Positions 40,501 to 51,639 of a stretch of DNA of 64,000 nt are shown here, one piece after another. A program made the translations under genes and the position numbers. Within the stretch, counting starts at the first letter, position 1. Every line of letters starts with the position of its first letter. This DNA comes from Macrostomum hystrix (taxonomy: Eukaryota > Platyhelminthes > Macrostomidae), in contig CATNEN010000003.1 of NCBI GenBank assembly GCA_950097015.1, forward strand, positions 3,513,501 to 3,577,500. Direction: 5' to 3'. The notes under the pieces were generated by a model that made no database searches, had not been told where the DNA came from, and saw nothing but the letters and a program-made list of their open reading frames with translations.

Positions 40501-41307
40501 TTCTCTGTTGCTGTGGGGACATTGTGGATGTGGTGTGGACAATTTTGATGTGGACAACTTTACATTCCACATCAAAGGCTCGTCCGCGCCGAGGTTCGAA
40601 TCCCCCTGACCGCTCGGAGTCGCCTTACCTGGCTTGGCCATTGTCAGCAATCCGGCTCACTCTGCGTACAGGACAGCCGCGGTGTCATTCGAGCAGTCAT
40701 GCCCAACACCGGTGGCGCCTGGTGCCCATTGCTGAATGGTCGGACAGTGCTAACGGAGCGCACCGATTGGCTCTGGCCTATAGGAGTAATTCTGTCTCCT
40801 AGTGGAGACTATCGCATCGCCGCGGTGCATTGTCGCAATTCGGCAGAGCCTTCGGCTGTGGCAGCCAGGCCTCCGATTCGGTACTATCCTTTGGCTCCGC
40901 TGATGTGCCCGAATCCCCTAGCCGAACTAGAAGCCTCCCTGGCACTGGCAGCCAGCTTTGGCCAGCAACAGTCAGCTGGCAGCAATGTTGGTGAGCATCA
41001 GCTCAGATTGTTTGCTCAGGCGTTGAAATCTGGCGAAGAGTCCAGAGCTGCTGATGTGGCCGCTTGGATGTCAGAGCGAGTGCTTCGTCTGGCTATTCAA
41101 TACGCTGTCAAGGCCAAGCGCGTGAAGCTGGTTGATCGACTCACGGCCCTAGGCGAAGCCATGATCGCCGCAAGATCGTCTGGTGCGTCGCGCGAAGTTT
41201 CGGCTTCCTCGTTGTCCTCGTCGTCTACCTTGTCGCCGTCGATTGTTATTCAACCGACGCCGGTTAAACGACGCAAACGTGAATCTTGCGAGCCGTCAGC
41301 GCATTGA
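34523..41307 (+). CDS. WDHD1/CTF4/AND-1 replisome adaptor
   Basis: CTF4/AND-1 is a nuclear homotrimeric hub linking the CMG helicase (through GINS) to DNA polymerase alpha at replication forks. Exons: 34523-34590, 35388-35588, 36970-37344, 37733-37845, 38572-39601, 40213-40452, 40578-41307; sum 2757 nt, 918 aa. N-terminal WD40 repeats span to about residue 320 (anchors DGPLTRFT, GIGSSDFTAKVVEL, KGHSGPLLSVALDP, SACDGTARIW). A charged, Q- and S-rich linker follows (about 333-460), with a likely nuclear signal KPKKTKKKR. Next is the SepB/CTF4 beta-propeller (YLVWNRLG, VEFHDSAAHH) and helical segment (AIQYAVKAKRVKLVDRL). The first methionine aligns with that of vertebrate WDHD1. The C-terminus ends in a basic KRRKRE and a short tail; no HMG box is present, unlike vertebrate WDHD1 (about 1130 aa) but like yeast Ctf4. 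The exon 5 donor (AG/GTCCGG) is weak but is required by phase. Confidence 0.87.
35835..36706 (-). pseudogene. LINE reverse-transcriptase fragment
   Basis: On the minus strand from 36706: SSGVLQGDTLAPFLFILIL, then an in-frame stop near 36575, then LAVLGYADDLALLAS with the YADD catalytic box, KINAKKTEV, FRYLGGLVPSV, then in other frames YNAETWTMTDVLERQLD and HVIRAESYCLEPLQVLLYTQ. This is the C-terminal half of a non-LTR reverse transcriptase, 5'-truncated, with a stop and several frameshifts. It lies antisense in intron 2 of the WDHD1-like gene. The clade is not resolved. Confidence 0.8.
37365..37560 (+). repeat. Minisatellite in intron 3 of the WDHD1-like gene, 35 bp
   Basis: About five units containing GATAAGACACCTGGTTTGGT. 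Confidence 0.88.
37925..38512 (+). repeat. Minisatellite in intron 4 of the WDHD1-like gene, 19 bp
   Basis: About thirty units of CACTAGCTACTCCCTGACC, with CAATG/CCATG and TTGCTATT variants forming larger repeating blocks. Confidence 0.93.
39655..40035 (+). repeat. Minisatellite in intron 5 of the WDHD1-like gene, about 45 bp
   Basis: About eight units containing CCCATATCCCGAATTCTAGG. Located between the exon 5 donor and the exon 6 acceptor. Confidence 0.9.
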
Positions 41308-41487
41308 TCAACCACTATTTTGTCAGTTATTTTTCTCTTCTTTCTACTCAACGTTGCATGCCTAGTAGTAAAAGAAGCATTTTCCGACTTACAAAAATCA
41401 CGCATATTTTAGCAATTAAAAACCTCGTATTTTCTATACTTCAAAACTAAGAAAATGTTCCATATGCTAATAATTTTTTTGCGTCTG

Positions 41488-41493
41488 AATAAA
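41488..41493 (+). terminator. Candidate poly(A) signal of the WDHD1-like gene
   Basis: AATAAA about 180 bases after the stop codon. Confidence 0.5.
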
Positions 41494-41582
41494 CGACGAA
41501 AGATTTGTTAGTTCTAATCTTAAGTTATTTAATTAATTTTAGGTACCTTTCAGGGTTTTTTATTTACCTACTTAATTCTCAT

Positions 41583-42160
41583 TCAGTCCTATCTTCTGAT
41601 CTCATCCTCTAGTCTCCACCTCTAGTCTCACCCCAAGTCTCAAGCTCTAGTCTCACCCCAAGTCTAAACCTCTAGTCTCACCCCTAGTCTCAACCTCTAG
41701 TCTCATAATCCTGTCTCATCCCAAATCTTATCCTCTAGACTCATCCTCCAGTCTCATTCCAAATCTCATCCTCCAGTCTCATCCCAAATCTCATCCTCCA
41801 GTCTCATCCCAAATCTCATCCTCCAGTCTCATCCCAAATCTCATCCTCCAGTCTCATCCCAAATCTCATCCTCCAGTCTCATCCCAAATCTCATCCTCCA
41901 GTCTCATCCCAAATCTCATCCTCCAGTCTCATCCTCAAATCTCATCCTCCAGTCTCATCCCAAATCTCATCCTCCAGTCTCATCCCAAATCTCATCCTCC
42001 AGTCTCATCCCAAATCTCATCCTCCAGTCTCATCCCAAATCTCATCCCCCTTAGTATTACTCCAAGTCTCATCCTCCAGTCTCATCCTAAATCTCATCCT
42101 CCAGTCTCATCCTTCAATCTCATCCTCCAGTCTCATCCTCTAATCTCATCCTCCAGTCTT
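41583..42160 (+). repeat. Minisatellite, 25 bp
   Basis: Units containing CTCATCCTCCAGTCTCATCC. Edges are degenerate (CCTCTAGTCTC types) and the centre is uniform. Confidence 0.93.
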
Positions 42161-42642
42161 AAAAGCCCATTTTCCATTTTTAGTAATTTTTCGTAAAACC
42201 CCTTAAAACATGACGGTACTTCCATGATAAAAGATAAAAATAAATAATTTTATTTTGGCTATTTAAAGAAACATCAGTCTTAGATCGCAAAAATAATTTC
42301 GAGCTGTTTTCGTAAGCATAGAAATATCCGGGTGTAGATAAACCTCGTGAATTCATTTGTACTTTTATTTCTATCTACATATAGAATGGTCAATAACAGT
42401 TTTTCGGTTCCCATAGATAAGAATGTCAAGTTACTCGAAATGGTTATAAGTACTATTGACACAAATGTATGGATCAAGCAAGCATTAAAAATAACATCAG
42501 AGGCTTTTTTAAACAAACAATGTGCTCAAACTTTAAAAAGTCATTAAATATGCTCGCGTTACTCAAATTCAATTTTGAAACTTATTTATCTCTTCATCTC
42601 ATAAACTTAAGCTTCCCGTATATCGCGAGAATCACTTCCCAG
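42161..42642. other. AT-rich spacer between two arrays
   Basis: Unique sequence with no supported gene. Confidence 0.5.
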
Positions 42643-45600
42643 ACAGCGTCTCATGAGAATCTATTCCCGCTGTCTCATGAGAATCTATTCCCAGTGTCTC
42701 ATGAGAATCTATTCCCACTGTCTCATGAGAATCTCTTCCGAGTGTCTCATGAGAATCTATTCTCACTGGCTCATCAGAATCTATTCCCACTGTCTCATGA
42801 GAATCTATTCCCAGTGTCGCATGAGAATCTATTCCCAGTGTCTCATGAGAATCTATTCCCAGTGTCTCATGAGAATCTATTCCCAGTGTCTCATGAGAAT
42901 CTATTCCCAGTGTCTCATGAGAATCTATTCCCACTGTCTCATGAGAATCTATTCCCAGTGTCGCATGAGAATCTATTCCCAGTGTCTCATGAGAATCTAT
43001 TCCCAGTGTCTCATGAGAATCTATTCCCAGTGTCTCATGAGAATCTATTCCCAGTGTCTCATGAGAATCTATTCCCAGTGTCGCATGAGAATCTATTCCC
43101 AGTGTCTCATGAGAATCTATTCCCAGTGTCGCATGAGAATCTATTCCCAGTGTCTCATGAGAATCTATTCCCAGTGTCTCATGAGAATCTATTCCCAGTG
43201 TCGCATGAGAATCTATTCCCAGTGTCTCATGAGAATCTATTCCCACTGTCTCATGAGAATCTCTTCCGAGTGTCTCATGAGAATCTATTCCCACTGTCTC
43301 ATGAGAATCTATTCCCAGTGTCTCATGAGAATCTATTCCCACTGTCTCATGAGAATCTATTCCCACTGTCTCATGAGAATCTATTCCCAGTGTCTCATGA
43401 GAATCTATTCCCACTGTCTCATGAGAATCTATTCCCAGTGTCTCATGAGAATCTATTCCCAGTGTCTCATGAGAATCTATTCCCAGTGTCTCATGAGAAT
43501 CTATTCCCAGTGTCTCATGAGAATCTATTATCAGTGTCTCATGAGAATCTATTCCCACTGTCTCATGAGAATCTATTCCCTGTGTCGCATGAGAATCTAT
43601 TCCCAGTGTCTCATGAGAATCTATTCCCAGTGTCTCATGAGAATCTATTTCCAGTGTCTCATGAGAATCTATTCTGAGTGTCTCATGAGAATCTATTCCC
43701 AGTGTCTCATGAGAATCTATTCCCAGTGTCTCATGAGAATCTATTCCCAGTGTCTCATGAGAATCTATTCCCAGTGTCTCATGAGAATCTATTCCCACTG
43801 TCTCATGAGAATCTATTCCCAGTGTCGCATGAGAATCTATTCCCAGTGTCTCATGAGAATCTATTCCCAGTGTCTCATGAGAATCTATTCCCAGTGTCTC
43901 ATGAGAATCTATTCCGAGTGTCTCATGAGAATCTATTCCCAGTGTCTCATGAGAATATATTCCCAGTGTCTCATGAGAATCTATTCCCAGTGTCTCATGA
44001 GAATCTATTTCCAGTGTCTCATGAGAATCTATTCTGAGTGTCTCATGAGAATCTATTCCCAGTGTCTCATGAGAATCTATTCCCAGTGTCTCATGAGAAT
44101 CTATTCCCAGTGTCTCATGAGAATCTATTCCGAGTGTCTCATGAGAATCTATTCCCAGTGTCTCATGAGAATCTATTCCCAGTGTCTCATGAGAATCTAT
44201 TCCCACTGTCTCATGAGAATCTCTTCCGAGTGTCTCATGAGAATCTATTCTCACTGGCTCATCAGAATCTATTCTCACTGGCTCATGAGAATCTATTCTC
44301 ACTGGCTCATCAGAATCTATTCTCACTGTCTCATGAGAATCTATTCTCACTGGCTCATCAGAATCTATTCTCACTGTCTCATGAGAATCTATTCCCAGTG
44401 TCTCATGAGAATCTATTCTCACTGGCTCATCAGAATCTATTCTCACTGTCTCATGAGAATCTATTCCCAGTGTCTCATGAGAATCTATTTCCAGTGTCTC
44501 ATGAGAATCTATTCTGAGTGTCTCATGAGAATCTATTCCCAGTGTCTCATGAGAATCTATTCCCAGTGTCTCATGAGAATCTATTCCCAGTGTCTCATGG
44601 GAATCTATTCCCACTGTCTCATGAGAATCTATTCCCAGTGTCTCATGAGAATCTATTCTCAGTGTCTCATGAGAATCTATTCCCAGTGTCTCATGGGAAT
44701 CTATTCCCACTGTCTCATGAGAATCTATTCCCAGTGTCTCATGAGAATCTATTCCCAGTGTCTCATGAGAATCTATTCCCAGTGTCTCATGAGAATCTAT
44801 TCCCACTGTCTCATGAGAATCTATTCCCAGTGTCTCATGGGAATCTATTCTCAGTGTCTCATGAGAATCTATTCCCAGTGTCTCATGAGAATCTATTCCC
44901 AGTGTCTCATGAGAATCTATTATCAGTGTCTCATGAGAATCTATTCCCACTGTCTTATGAGAATCTATTCCCAGTGTCTCATGAGAATCTATTCCCAGTG
45001 TCTCATGAGAATCTATTCCCAGTGTCTCATGAGAATCTATTCTCAATGTCTCATGAGAATCTATTCCCAGTGTCTCATGAGAATCTATTCCCAGTGTCTC
45101 ATGGGAATCTATTCCCACTGTCTCATGAGAATCTATTCCCAGTGTCTCATGAGAATCTATTCCCAGTGTCTCATGGGAATCTATTCCCACTGTCTCATGA
45201 GAATCTATTCCCAGTGTCTCATGAGAATCTATTCCCAGTGTCTCATGAGAATCTATTCCCACTGTCTCATGAGAATCTATTCCCAGTGTCTCATGAGAAT
45301 CTATTCTGAGTGTCTCATGAGAATCTATTCCCAGTGTCTCATGAGAATCTATTCCCACTGTCTCATGAGAATCTATTCCCAGTGTCTCATGAGAATCTAT
45401 TCCCAGTGTCTCATGAGAATCTATTCCCAGTGTCTCATGAGAATCTATTATCAGTGTCTCATGAGAATCTATTCCCACTGTCTTATGAGAATCTATTCCC
45501 AGTGTCTCATGAGAATCTATTCCCAGTGTCTCATGAGAATCTATTCCCAGTGTCTCATGAGAATCTATTCTCAATGTCTCATGAGAATCTATTCCCAGTG

Positions 45601-46048
45601 TCTCATGAGAATCTATTCCCAGTGTCTCATGGGAATCTATTCCCACTGTCTCATGAGAATCTATTCCCAGTGTCTCATGAGAATCTATTCTCAGTGTCTC
45701 ATGAGAATCTATTCCCAGTGTCTCATGGGAATCTATTCCCACTGTCTCATGAGAATCTATTCCCAGTGTCTCATGGGAATCTATTCCCACTGTCTCATGA
45801 GAATCTATTCCCAGTGTCTCATGGGAATCTATTCCCACTGTCTCATGAGAATCTATTCCCAGTGTCTCATGAGAATCTATTCCCAGTGTCTCATGAGAAT
45901 CTATTCCCACTGTCTCATGAGAATCTATTCCCAGTGTCTCATGAGAATCTATTCCCAGTGTCTCATGAGAATCTATTCCCACTGTCTCATGAGAATCTAT
46001 TCCCAGTGTCTCATGGGAATCTATTCTCAGTGTCTCATGAGAATCGCT
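42643..46048 (+). repeat. Minisatellite, 24 bp, 3.4 kb
   Basis: About 142 units of TCTCATGAGAATCTATTCCC plus four bases. TCTCATGAGA is a perfect palindrome. Because 24 is a multiple of three, several frames stay open for over 1000 codons (SHENLFPV, MRIYSQCL; IDSHETLG on the minus strand). The variant pair TATCAGTG...TCTTATGAG recurs 528 bases (22 units) apart near 44921 and 45449. Confidence 0.97.
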
Positions 46049-46469
46049 CCTCTTTTCTTGAGCCGTGTTCTCGTGGAAATCGCAGTAATTTTCATTGTTA
46101 TCTAAGTTATCTAAGGTACATTGTATTGTAGAAGGATAGTGAGTCATTCATCCGGCTGTCCATTTAGACACTATAATTGTTGAGAGCTAAACTAGTTTTA
46201 GGTAGTAAAAAACGAGTGTTTTGTTGTAAACGCGCAAATCCAGGCACCCGATTCGTTTATTATATTCCTTTCCAAACTTCTTGGCTGCGTAAGCGACGGC
46301 ATTGTTATTTTCTGTTCTGAAAAAAACATCCGTGTTCCTGTTTGACTTATTTACGACTCTTAGTCCGTGTAGAGTTGTTTTTGTAGCGAACAGGTTCTCA
46401 TTGTATTCATTTATGATATACAGAAGTCTTTACTTAAAAATCGAACAGTTTATAGAGAAGTCATTTCTG

Positions 46470-47070
46470 TACTGTCTAACAGTTTCTACAGAAGTCCTAA
46501 CTGTAATGTCTAACAGTTTCTACAGAAGTCCTAACTGTAATGTCTAACAGTTTGTTTCTACAGAAGTCCTAACTGTAATGTCTAACAGTTTCTACAGAAG
46601 TCCTAACTGTAATGTCTAACAGTTTCTACAGAAGTCCTAATTGTAATGTCTAACAGTTTCTACAGAAGTCCTAACTGTAATGTCTAACAGTTTCTACAGA
46701 AGTCCTAACTGTAATGTCTAACAGTTTCTACAGAAGTCCTAACTGTAATGTCTAACAGTTTCTACAGAAGTCCTAACTGTAATGTCTAACAGTTTGTTTC
46801 TACAGAAGTCCTAACTGTAATGTCTAACAGTTTCTACAGAAGTCCTAACTGTAATGTCTAACAGTTTCTACAGAAGTCCTAATTGTAATGTCTAACAGTT
46901 TCTACAGAAGTCCTAACTGTAATGTCTAACAGTTTCTACAGAAGTCCTAACTGTAATGTCTAACAGTTTCTACAGAAGTCCTAACTGTAATGTCTAACAG
47001 TTTCTACAGAAGTCCTAACTGTAATGTCTAACAGTTTCTACAGAAGTCCTAACTGTAATGTCTAACACTT
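46470..47070 (+). repeat. Minisatellite, 34 bp
   Basis: About seventeen units containing TCTAACAGTTTCTACAGAAG. The variants GTTTGTTTC (about 46550 and 46790) and CTAATTG (about 46638 and 46880) recur about 240 bases apart, showing a seven-unit block duplication. Confidence 0.94.
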
Positions 47071-48034
47071 TAGTTTGGACACTAACTAGCAGTAAAGTTC
47101 AGACACTCCGAGGAGAGACGGGATGGGCTTGGAGCGTACAGACACTCGCTAAGCCCGGCACAGAAGGATGCGTGAAGGCTTTGACTGCGAGCGGGTAGCC
47201 ACTCGACAGCCCCAGAGAGAGGTGAATGACGGTCTGGAGGTGTACCGACGCTTCGCAGACTCGAGGGAAGAGTCTGGAGGAGAAGGATGATGATGATGAG
47301 CTTTTGGCAGCAGCAGAGGTCGGGCAGAGGAACAAGGTTTGAGCACGGACAAATAAATAACTCGTTAATGCTTTTCTTCCCGGGAGGGATCGAACGCTGC
47401 ACTCATGGCAATTAGTGTAGCTTAGGCTGCGTAGTTTATTATTGTATTGATTGTTCGCTTCTAACTTCCTAATTAAGTTATCGCTCTAACTCAGGGCAGC
47501 GTTCTCACAATAGTACTCGGGAGGCGCGGGGGCTGGCCACGGGCAGCGCGCGCTAAATAATAACAGCGTGGGGTGGGGCGAGGGCATAGGGCTGGACGGG
47601 GTAGGGCTAAGCCACGCAGGGCTGGGGTGGGAGCAAACACACAAGGCTGAGAGCCGAGAGAGAGAGAAGGAGGCCGGCAGCCAATCAGAAGTCTCCTTGG
47701 CGAGAGGCATGATTTAACAAGCGAAGACGGCGCAGGGGGCAGCCAATGGGCGAGCGACAAACAACGATAAAGGAGGGTGGCCTAAGCTGGGGCCGGGCAG
47801 AACTGGATTGAGCAGGTGGCCGGGGTGGAAGGGTTAGAGTCGTAGGGGTTGGGGCAAGGTCATTGTGAGACGCAGCTCAGAACATAAAGAAAAATTTATA
47901 GCTACTTTTTCTTAATTATTCTTAGATTCTAATGCCGAAATGGTGCAACATTTTGTTCTCTCGTTTTTAAAGAACGACACTTACTTTATTTATTACTTAT
48001 TCTAGAATTTTTTGTTAGTGCTTAATATATTAGA
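47071..48034. other. Intergenic stretch, partly GC-rich
   Basis: 47100-47350 and 47500-47870 are purine-rich and GC-rich on the plus strand. The short open frames are explained by composition. No gene, RNA or mobile element identified. Confidence 0.45.
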
Positions 48035-48262
48035 TTACTCATTGCCTCAGACGATTCCCCATCAGATTCTAGATTGCCTCGGACGATTCCCTATCAGATT
48101 CTAGATTGCCTCGGACGATTCTATATCAGATTCTAGATTTCCTTGGACGATTCCCTATCAGATTCTAAATAGCCTCGGACGATTCCCTATCCGATTCTGC
48201 ATTGCCTCGGACGATTCTATACCAGATTCTACTTTGCCTCGGACGATTCCTCGTTTCCTCGG
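48035..48262 (+). repeat. Minisatellite, 32 bp
   Basis: About seven units containing GCCTCGGACGATTCCCTATC. Confidence 0.9.
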
Positions 48263-49072
48263 GCGATACCGCCAGTTTTGTCTAATGCCATTATTCATTC
48301 CTCGTCCCTGTTTGGAGACCTGACAATTACTTTTACCCAACCGGTAGGAAGAAAAATATTGAAAACGAAATCCAGGACACTGAAACTTGTTTTCGGTATC
48401 TTTCTATGCAACTCTCTATCTTACTCGTTGATAATTAATACCTTCTGCTGCGGAAAGAAAACTTACAAATGCGCAACAGCTAATACAGATGTTAACTTTG
48501 GAATGTTTGTTTTAATTCATTCTCTCGTCTGCTTAAGGAATGCTTAAACTTCTAGCTGTACAATAAACGAATGTACAATAAGTGCATATTATATTTCTCC
48601 ACCCACCCCACTCCTCTCCGTTCGTCATGCATGCAGGCAGGCATAAGGATGTGAAAATAAAAATTAATTTGAATCTCCAGTAATCTCCAGTTTTAGATTC
48701 GTGCGTCAGCGTGTGTGTGCACACTATTCTGTCGTGTGTGTGTGTATTTAATTTGCACAACCGTAATCTGCCAATGCGTGCACAGATAAGAACCTGGCCT
48801 CTCTCTCTCTCTTTTCTTTTAATCTGCTTCAGTTTTCTCTCTCTCTTTATGAGGAGAGAGACACGAAAATTAATGGACGAGAAAGCTTCGGTCAGGGCTG
48901 CAGGCTTGAATGGTTTTCTCATTGCAGAGTAAAGCATGAAAGGCTTCATTTTTTTCTCGGCGTGGGGTGGTCGTTGTGCGGAGGTGAGGTGGGCGGCTTT
49001 TTGCGGGCCACACGGCCATCCGCGTTGAAAAAATGCACTGGACTAGAGCTAGCCCCCTTATAGTTGTTAGTT
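48263..49072 (+). other. Upstream region of the unrecognised two-exon gene
   Basis: AT-rich sequence with short TG runs (about 48710-48745) and CT runs (about 48795-48850). No other feature supported. Confidence 0.4.
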
Positions 49073-49080
49073 TATAAATA
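49073..49080 (+). promoter_or_regulatory. TATA box of the two-exon gene
   Basis: TATAAATA lies about 105 bases before the ATG at 49183. Confidence 0.5.
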
Positions 49081-49182
49081 CACGAAGGAGACGATCATTG
49101 AGACAGTCGCGAGGACTTGAGAAAACTTTAACAAAGCACAGCAATTTTTAGTTTTCATAATTTAAACTAACAGACGAAAAGC

Positions 49183-50223
49183 ATGCCCGGGAGTTCCGTC
49201 AACACGAAGCGAGCCTCTTTTATTCACCGCGCCTTGTCAGCCGCCTCGTTCGCTTCGTCCAAGCGACGCCAACCGAAGCGTCTGCGCTTCCTACTGGCCT
49301 GTGATCCGGACCATGCCGAGCTGTTGAATGCCCTGGTGCTGGAGCTGCGGCCCAGTCTACCTGGCTGCCGACTGGAATGCGGCGCCATTGACGACGCTGC
49401 GAATGAGAGGTCGCGCAGGCACTACGACGCGATCTTCGTTGTGCTGTACCGACCGGATCAGCCCCTGCCAGACCAGCTGTCCCGCTCACTACTCAAAGAG
49501 AACTGGCGCTATCACCTGCTCTCTGCTGCTACAAACTGTTGTCGCTATGCGGTTGCCAACGCCGGTAGCTGCTGCTGCGACGGTGATAAAGTCGGACTGA
49601 CTCATTGGCAGTTTGTTGATAGTCGACACCTCCAGAATCAGCTGGGCGATCTGATGTACGAGCGAGCTCGAGGTGAGCAGCGCTGAGTGTTGCTGCTGGG
49701 TGGACTCAATGGATAGTGGTGGATAGAGTGAGATAAGAGGTAGATAAAGCTGGATAAAATGTGGATAGAGGTGGATAACTGTGTGATAGAGGTGTGTAGA
49801 GTGGGGTAGAAGCGGATAAGAGGTAGATAAAGGTGGATAAGAGTGTGATTGAGGTGGGTAAGATGTTGGATAGTGGTCGATAGAGTGGGATAAGAGGTAG
49901 ATAAAGGTGGATAAGATGAGGATAGAGGTGGATAGAAGTGGATAAGTGTCTGATAGAGGTGGATAATTGTGTGATAGAGGTGGATAGAGTGGGATAGAAG
50001 TGGATAAATACGATATAATTATATTAAGTTTAGGTCACAGCAGATATTGTACTATTGAGATAGAGTTGTATAAAATTTAAGTGTTGATTAATTAGATTCA
50101 CAAAATAATTTTCTGAAAAGCAGTTTAGCAAATCATAAAACATAACATAACGTATAATTTGGTCATTTTTCAGATGTTCAGCGTGTTCCTTGTGGCTCAT
50201 TGGATATTCGCAGTCGAAACTAA
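49183..50223 (+). CDS. Unrecognised two-exon protein, 179 aa
   Basis: Exons 49183-49672 and 50174-50223, with a GT..AG intron in phase 1; the total is 540 nt with an in-frame TAA. The N-terminus is basic and serine-rich (to about residue 30), with KRRQPKRLRF as a possible nuclear signal. A well-composed globular part follows (FLLACDPDHAELLNALVLEL, HYDAIFVVLY), then a cysteine-rich stretch (NCCRY, SCCC, about 126-142) and a C-terminal WQFVDSRHLQNQLGDLMYER. There is no signal peptide or clear membrane segment. Codon use resembles the other genes here, the intron has proper signals, and a TATA box and poly(A) signal flank it, so I believe it is real. I do not recognise the family. Confidence 0.62.
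49690..50010 (+). repeat. Irregular minisatellite in the intron of the two-exon gene
   Basis: Units around GTGGATAGAGGTGGATAA with AGGTAGATAAAGG variants; the period is about 20 but loose. Confidence 0.8.
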
Positions 50224-50257
50224 GACTTCAACACACCTGAGTCTGTGCTGATCAGAA

Positions 50258-50263
50258 AATAAA
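50258..50263 (+). terminator. Candidate poly(A) signal of the two-exon gene
   Basis: AATAAA 35 bases after the stop codon. A second one lies near 50470. Confidence 0.5.
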
Positions 50264-50871
50264 TGCAACAAAATCAAAGGAAATCAAAGTTGACAGTGAT
50301 TGCTCAAACTGTTTAGCAACTTCGAGTTTGTCATTCGATTTATCATCCAATAGCTATTGTTGCCAAAGCTAACAGTGTGTCATACAAATAGGTCCCTATT
50401 AGTTTTATATCTTATAGTTTTCATCGCCTAAATTCAATAGTTTGTAACAAGAAAAACGTTTCTTGAATGAAATAAACTCTGAGTAATTGTGTGCACTAAA
50501 ACCTGTGTAAAAATTTAGCATTTCTCTAGTAAACGCCTTATAATTAATGCTATGAATTATCATTTTCATTTTCTTTCTTATAAATTTCTAACTACGAGTA
50601 CTATGCGCCTACTGATAGTAATACGTATGCCTGGCGTATTCCTATTTTAGTTCAACTATGCAGGTTTAGGCATTATTGCTTTAGAAGCGCCAACGTGTTT
50701 ATAATTAAATAATTTTCAATAAATAAATTTCTGTTGCACTCACTATTAATAAGTAATTTATTTGCGACGTTAAAAGAAATAAATATCTGGAAACTTGCTT
50801 TAAAATTAGCAATAAAAGAAGTACTTAGTTTTGGTTTTAGTTTCACTTCAAATTACTGCATCATTGATTAA
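50264..50871. other. AT-rich intergenic stretch, nothing recognised
   Basis: No supported gene, RNA or repeat. Confidence 0.45.
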
Positions 50872-51180
50872 TTGATTACACCTGCCCCAATTGGGCCAGA
50901 TGTGCAGCCGACAGCACAGCCGCAGCTATTGCGCGGCGCATCTGAAGGCTGCGTACGGCTGTTCAGTCCATGGACTGGGGGGACGCCACACCCACCTTCA
51001 ATTATCCCAGCTGATGCTGCAGTACCCATTTAACAGCTGGGTGAACTGAAGCAATGCAGAGTGAAGTGTCTTGCTAAAGGACACAAATTGTTCCAGTGGA
51101 GTCGGGAATCGAACCCCCGACCTTCAAGTCGTGAGTCCGACGCTCTAACCACTAGGCTACAACCTCTTAACCGACAACCA
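50872..51180 (-). mobile_element. tRNA-derived SINE, family 2, copy 3
   Basis: On the minus strand the head reads GCCTAGTGGTTAGAGCG (A box) and GGGGGTTCGATTCCCG (B box), closer to a real tRNA than copies 1 and 2. The body has TTGCTTCAGTTCACCCAGCTG and AGTCCATGGACTGAACAGCC. The best-preserved copy of this family here. Confidence 0.87.
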
Positions 51181-51639
51181 AAAAGAGGTTGCACCGTACA
51201 AGAGTTTTCATTTTAGGACGGAAAACCATTTTATGCAGTTTTTTTCGAATATAGCATCTGGTTATGCTTGCAATGCTGTATGACAATGACCGTGGTGCTT
51301 TGTTATTACAAATCAGCATTTAATCAGAAAAAAAATATATATAAAGTTCGTATTAATACGTGTAGCTTATGAAAAGCATTTTACTGCAATTTGTAAAATG
51401 TTAAAATGCTGGAATGCTCAGTACAGTCAGTGGTCGTGCAGTCAGTTGTGCGCAGGCAATTTTCGTAGAACCATTTTATCGTCATTGATGAAACCAAATT
51501 GGTATTAGATCTAGTTATTCCCAATAAACTCGCACGATTCTAGATCTAGTTCTAACCCCAAAGTTTAATTATGCAAAGTTTGTGCATATTTTTTAATCTT
51601 TAATTTAGTTGTCCATATTAAATTTAGAATAGTTCTAGA
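51181..51639. other. Spacer grading into the next array
   Basis: Unique AT-rich sequence. From about 51500 degenerate relatives of the following 35-bp unit appear (TAGATCTAGTTATTCCC). Confidence 0.45.

Noticed and set aside
42643-46048. CRISPR-like array (regularly spaced palindromic repeats)
   Set aside because: Units are contiguous with no unique spacers, and the host is a eukaryote. It is a minisatellite.
42632-46147. Open frames of 1150-1171 codons on both strands
   Set aside because: They follow from a 24-bp tandem unit with no stop in several frames. There is no start context, domain or intron, and both strands are equally open.
47082-47760. Minus-strand serine/proline-rich frames
   Set aside because: They arise from purine-rich plus-strand composition and have no domain or splice support.
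50872-51180. tRNA gene at the SINE head
   Set aside because: A and B boxes are good, but the sequence continues into a conserved non-tRNA body repeated elsewhere, and I could not close a proper acceptor stem.
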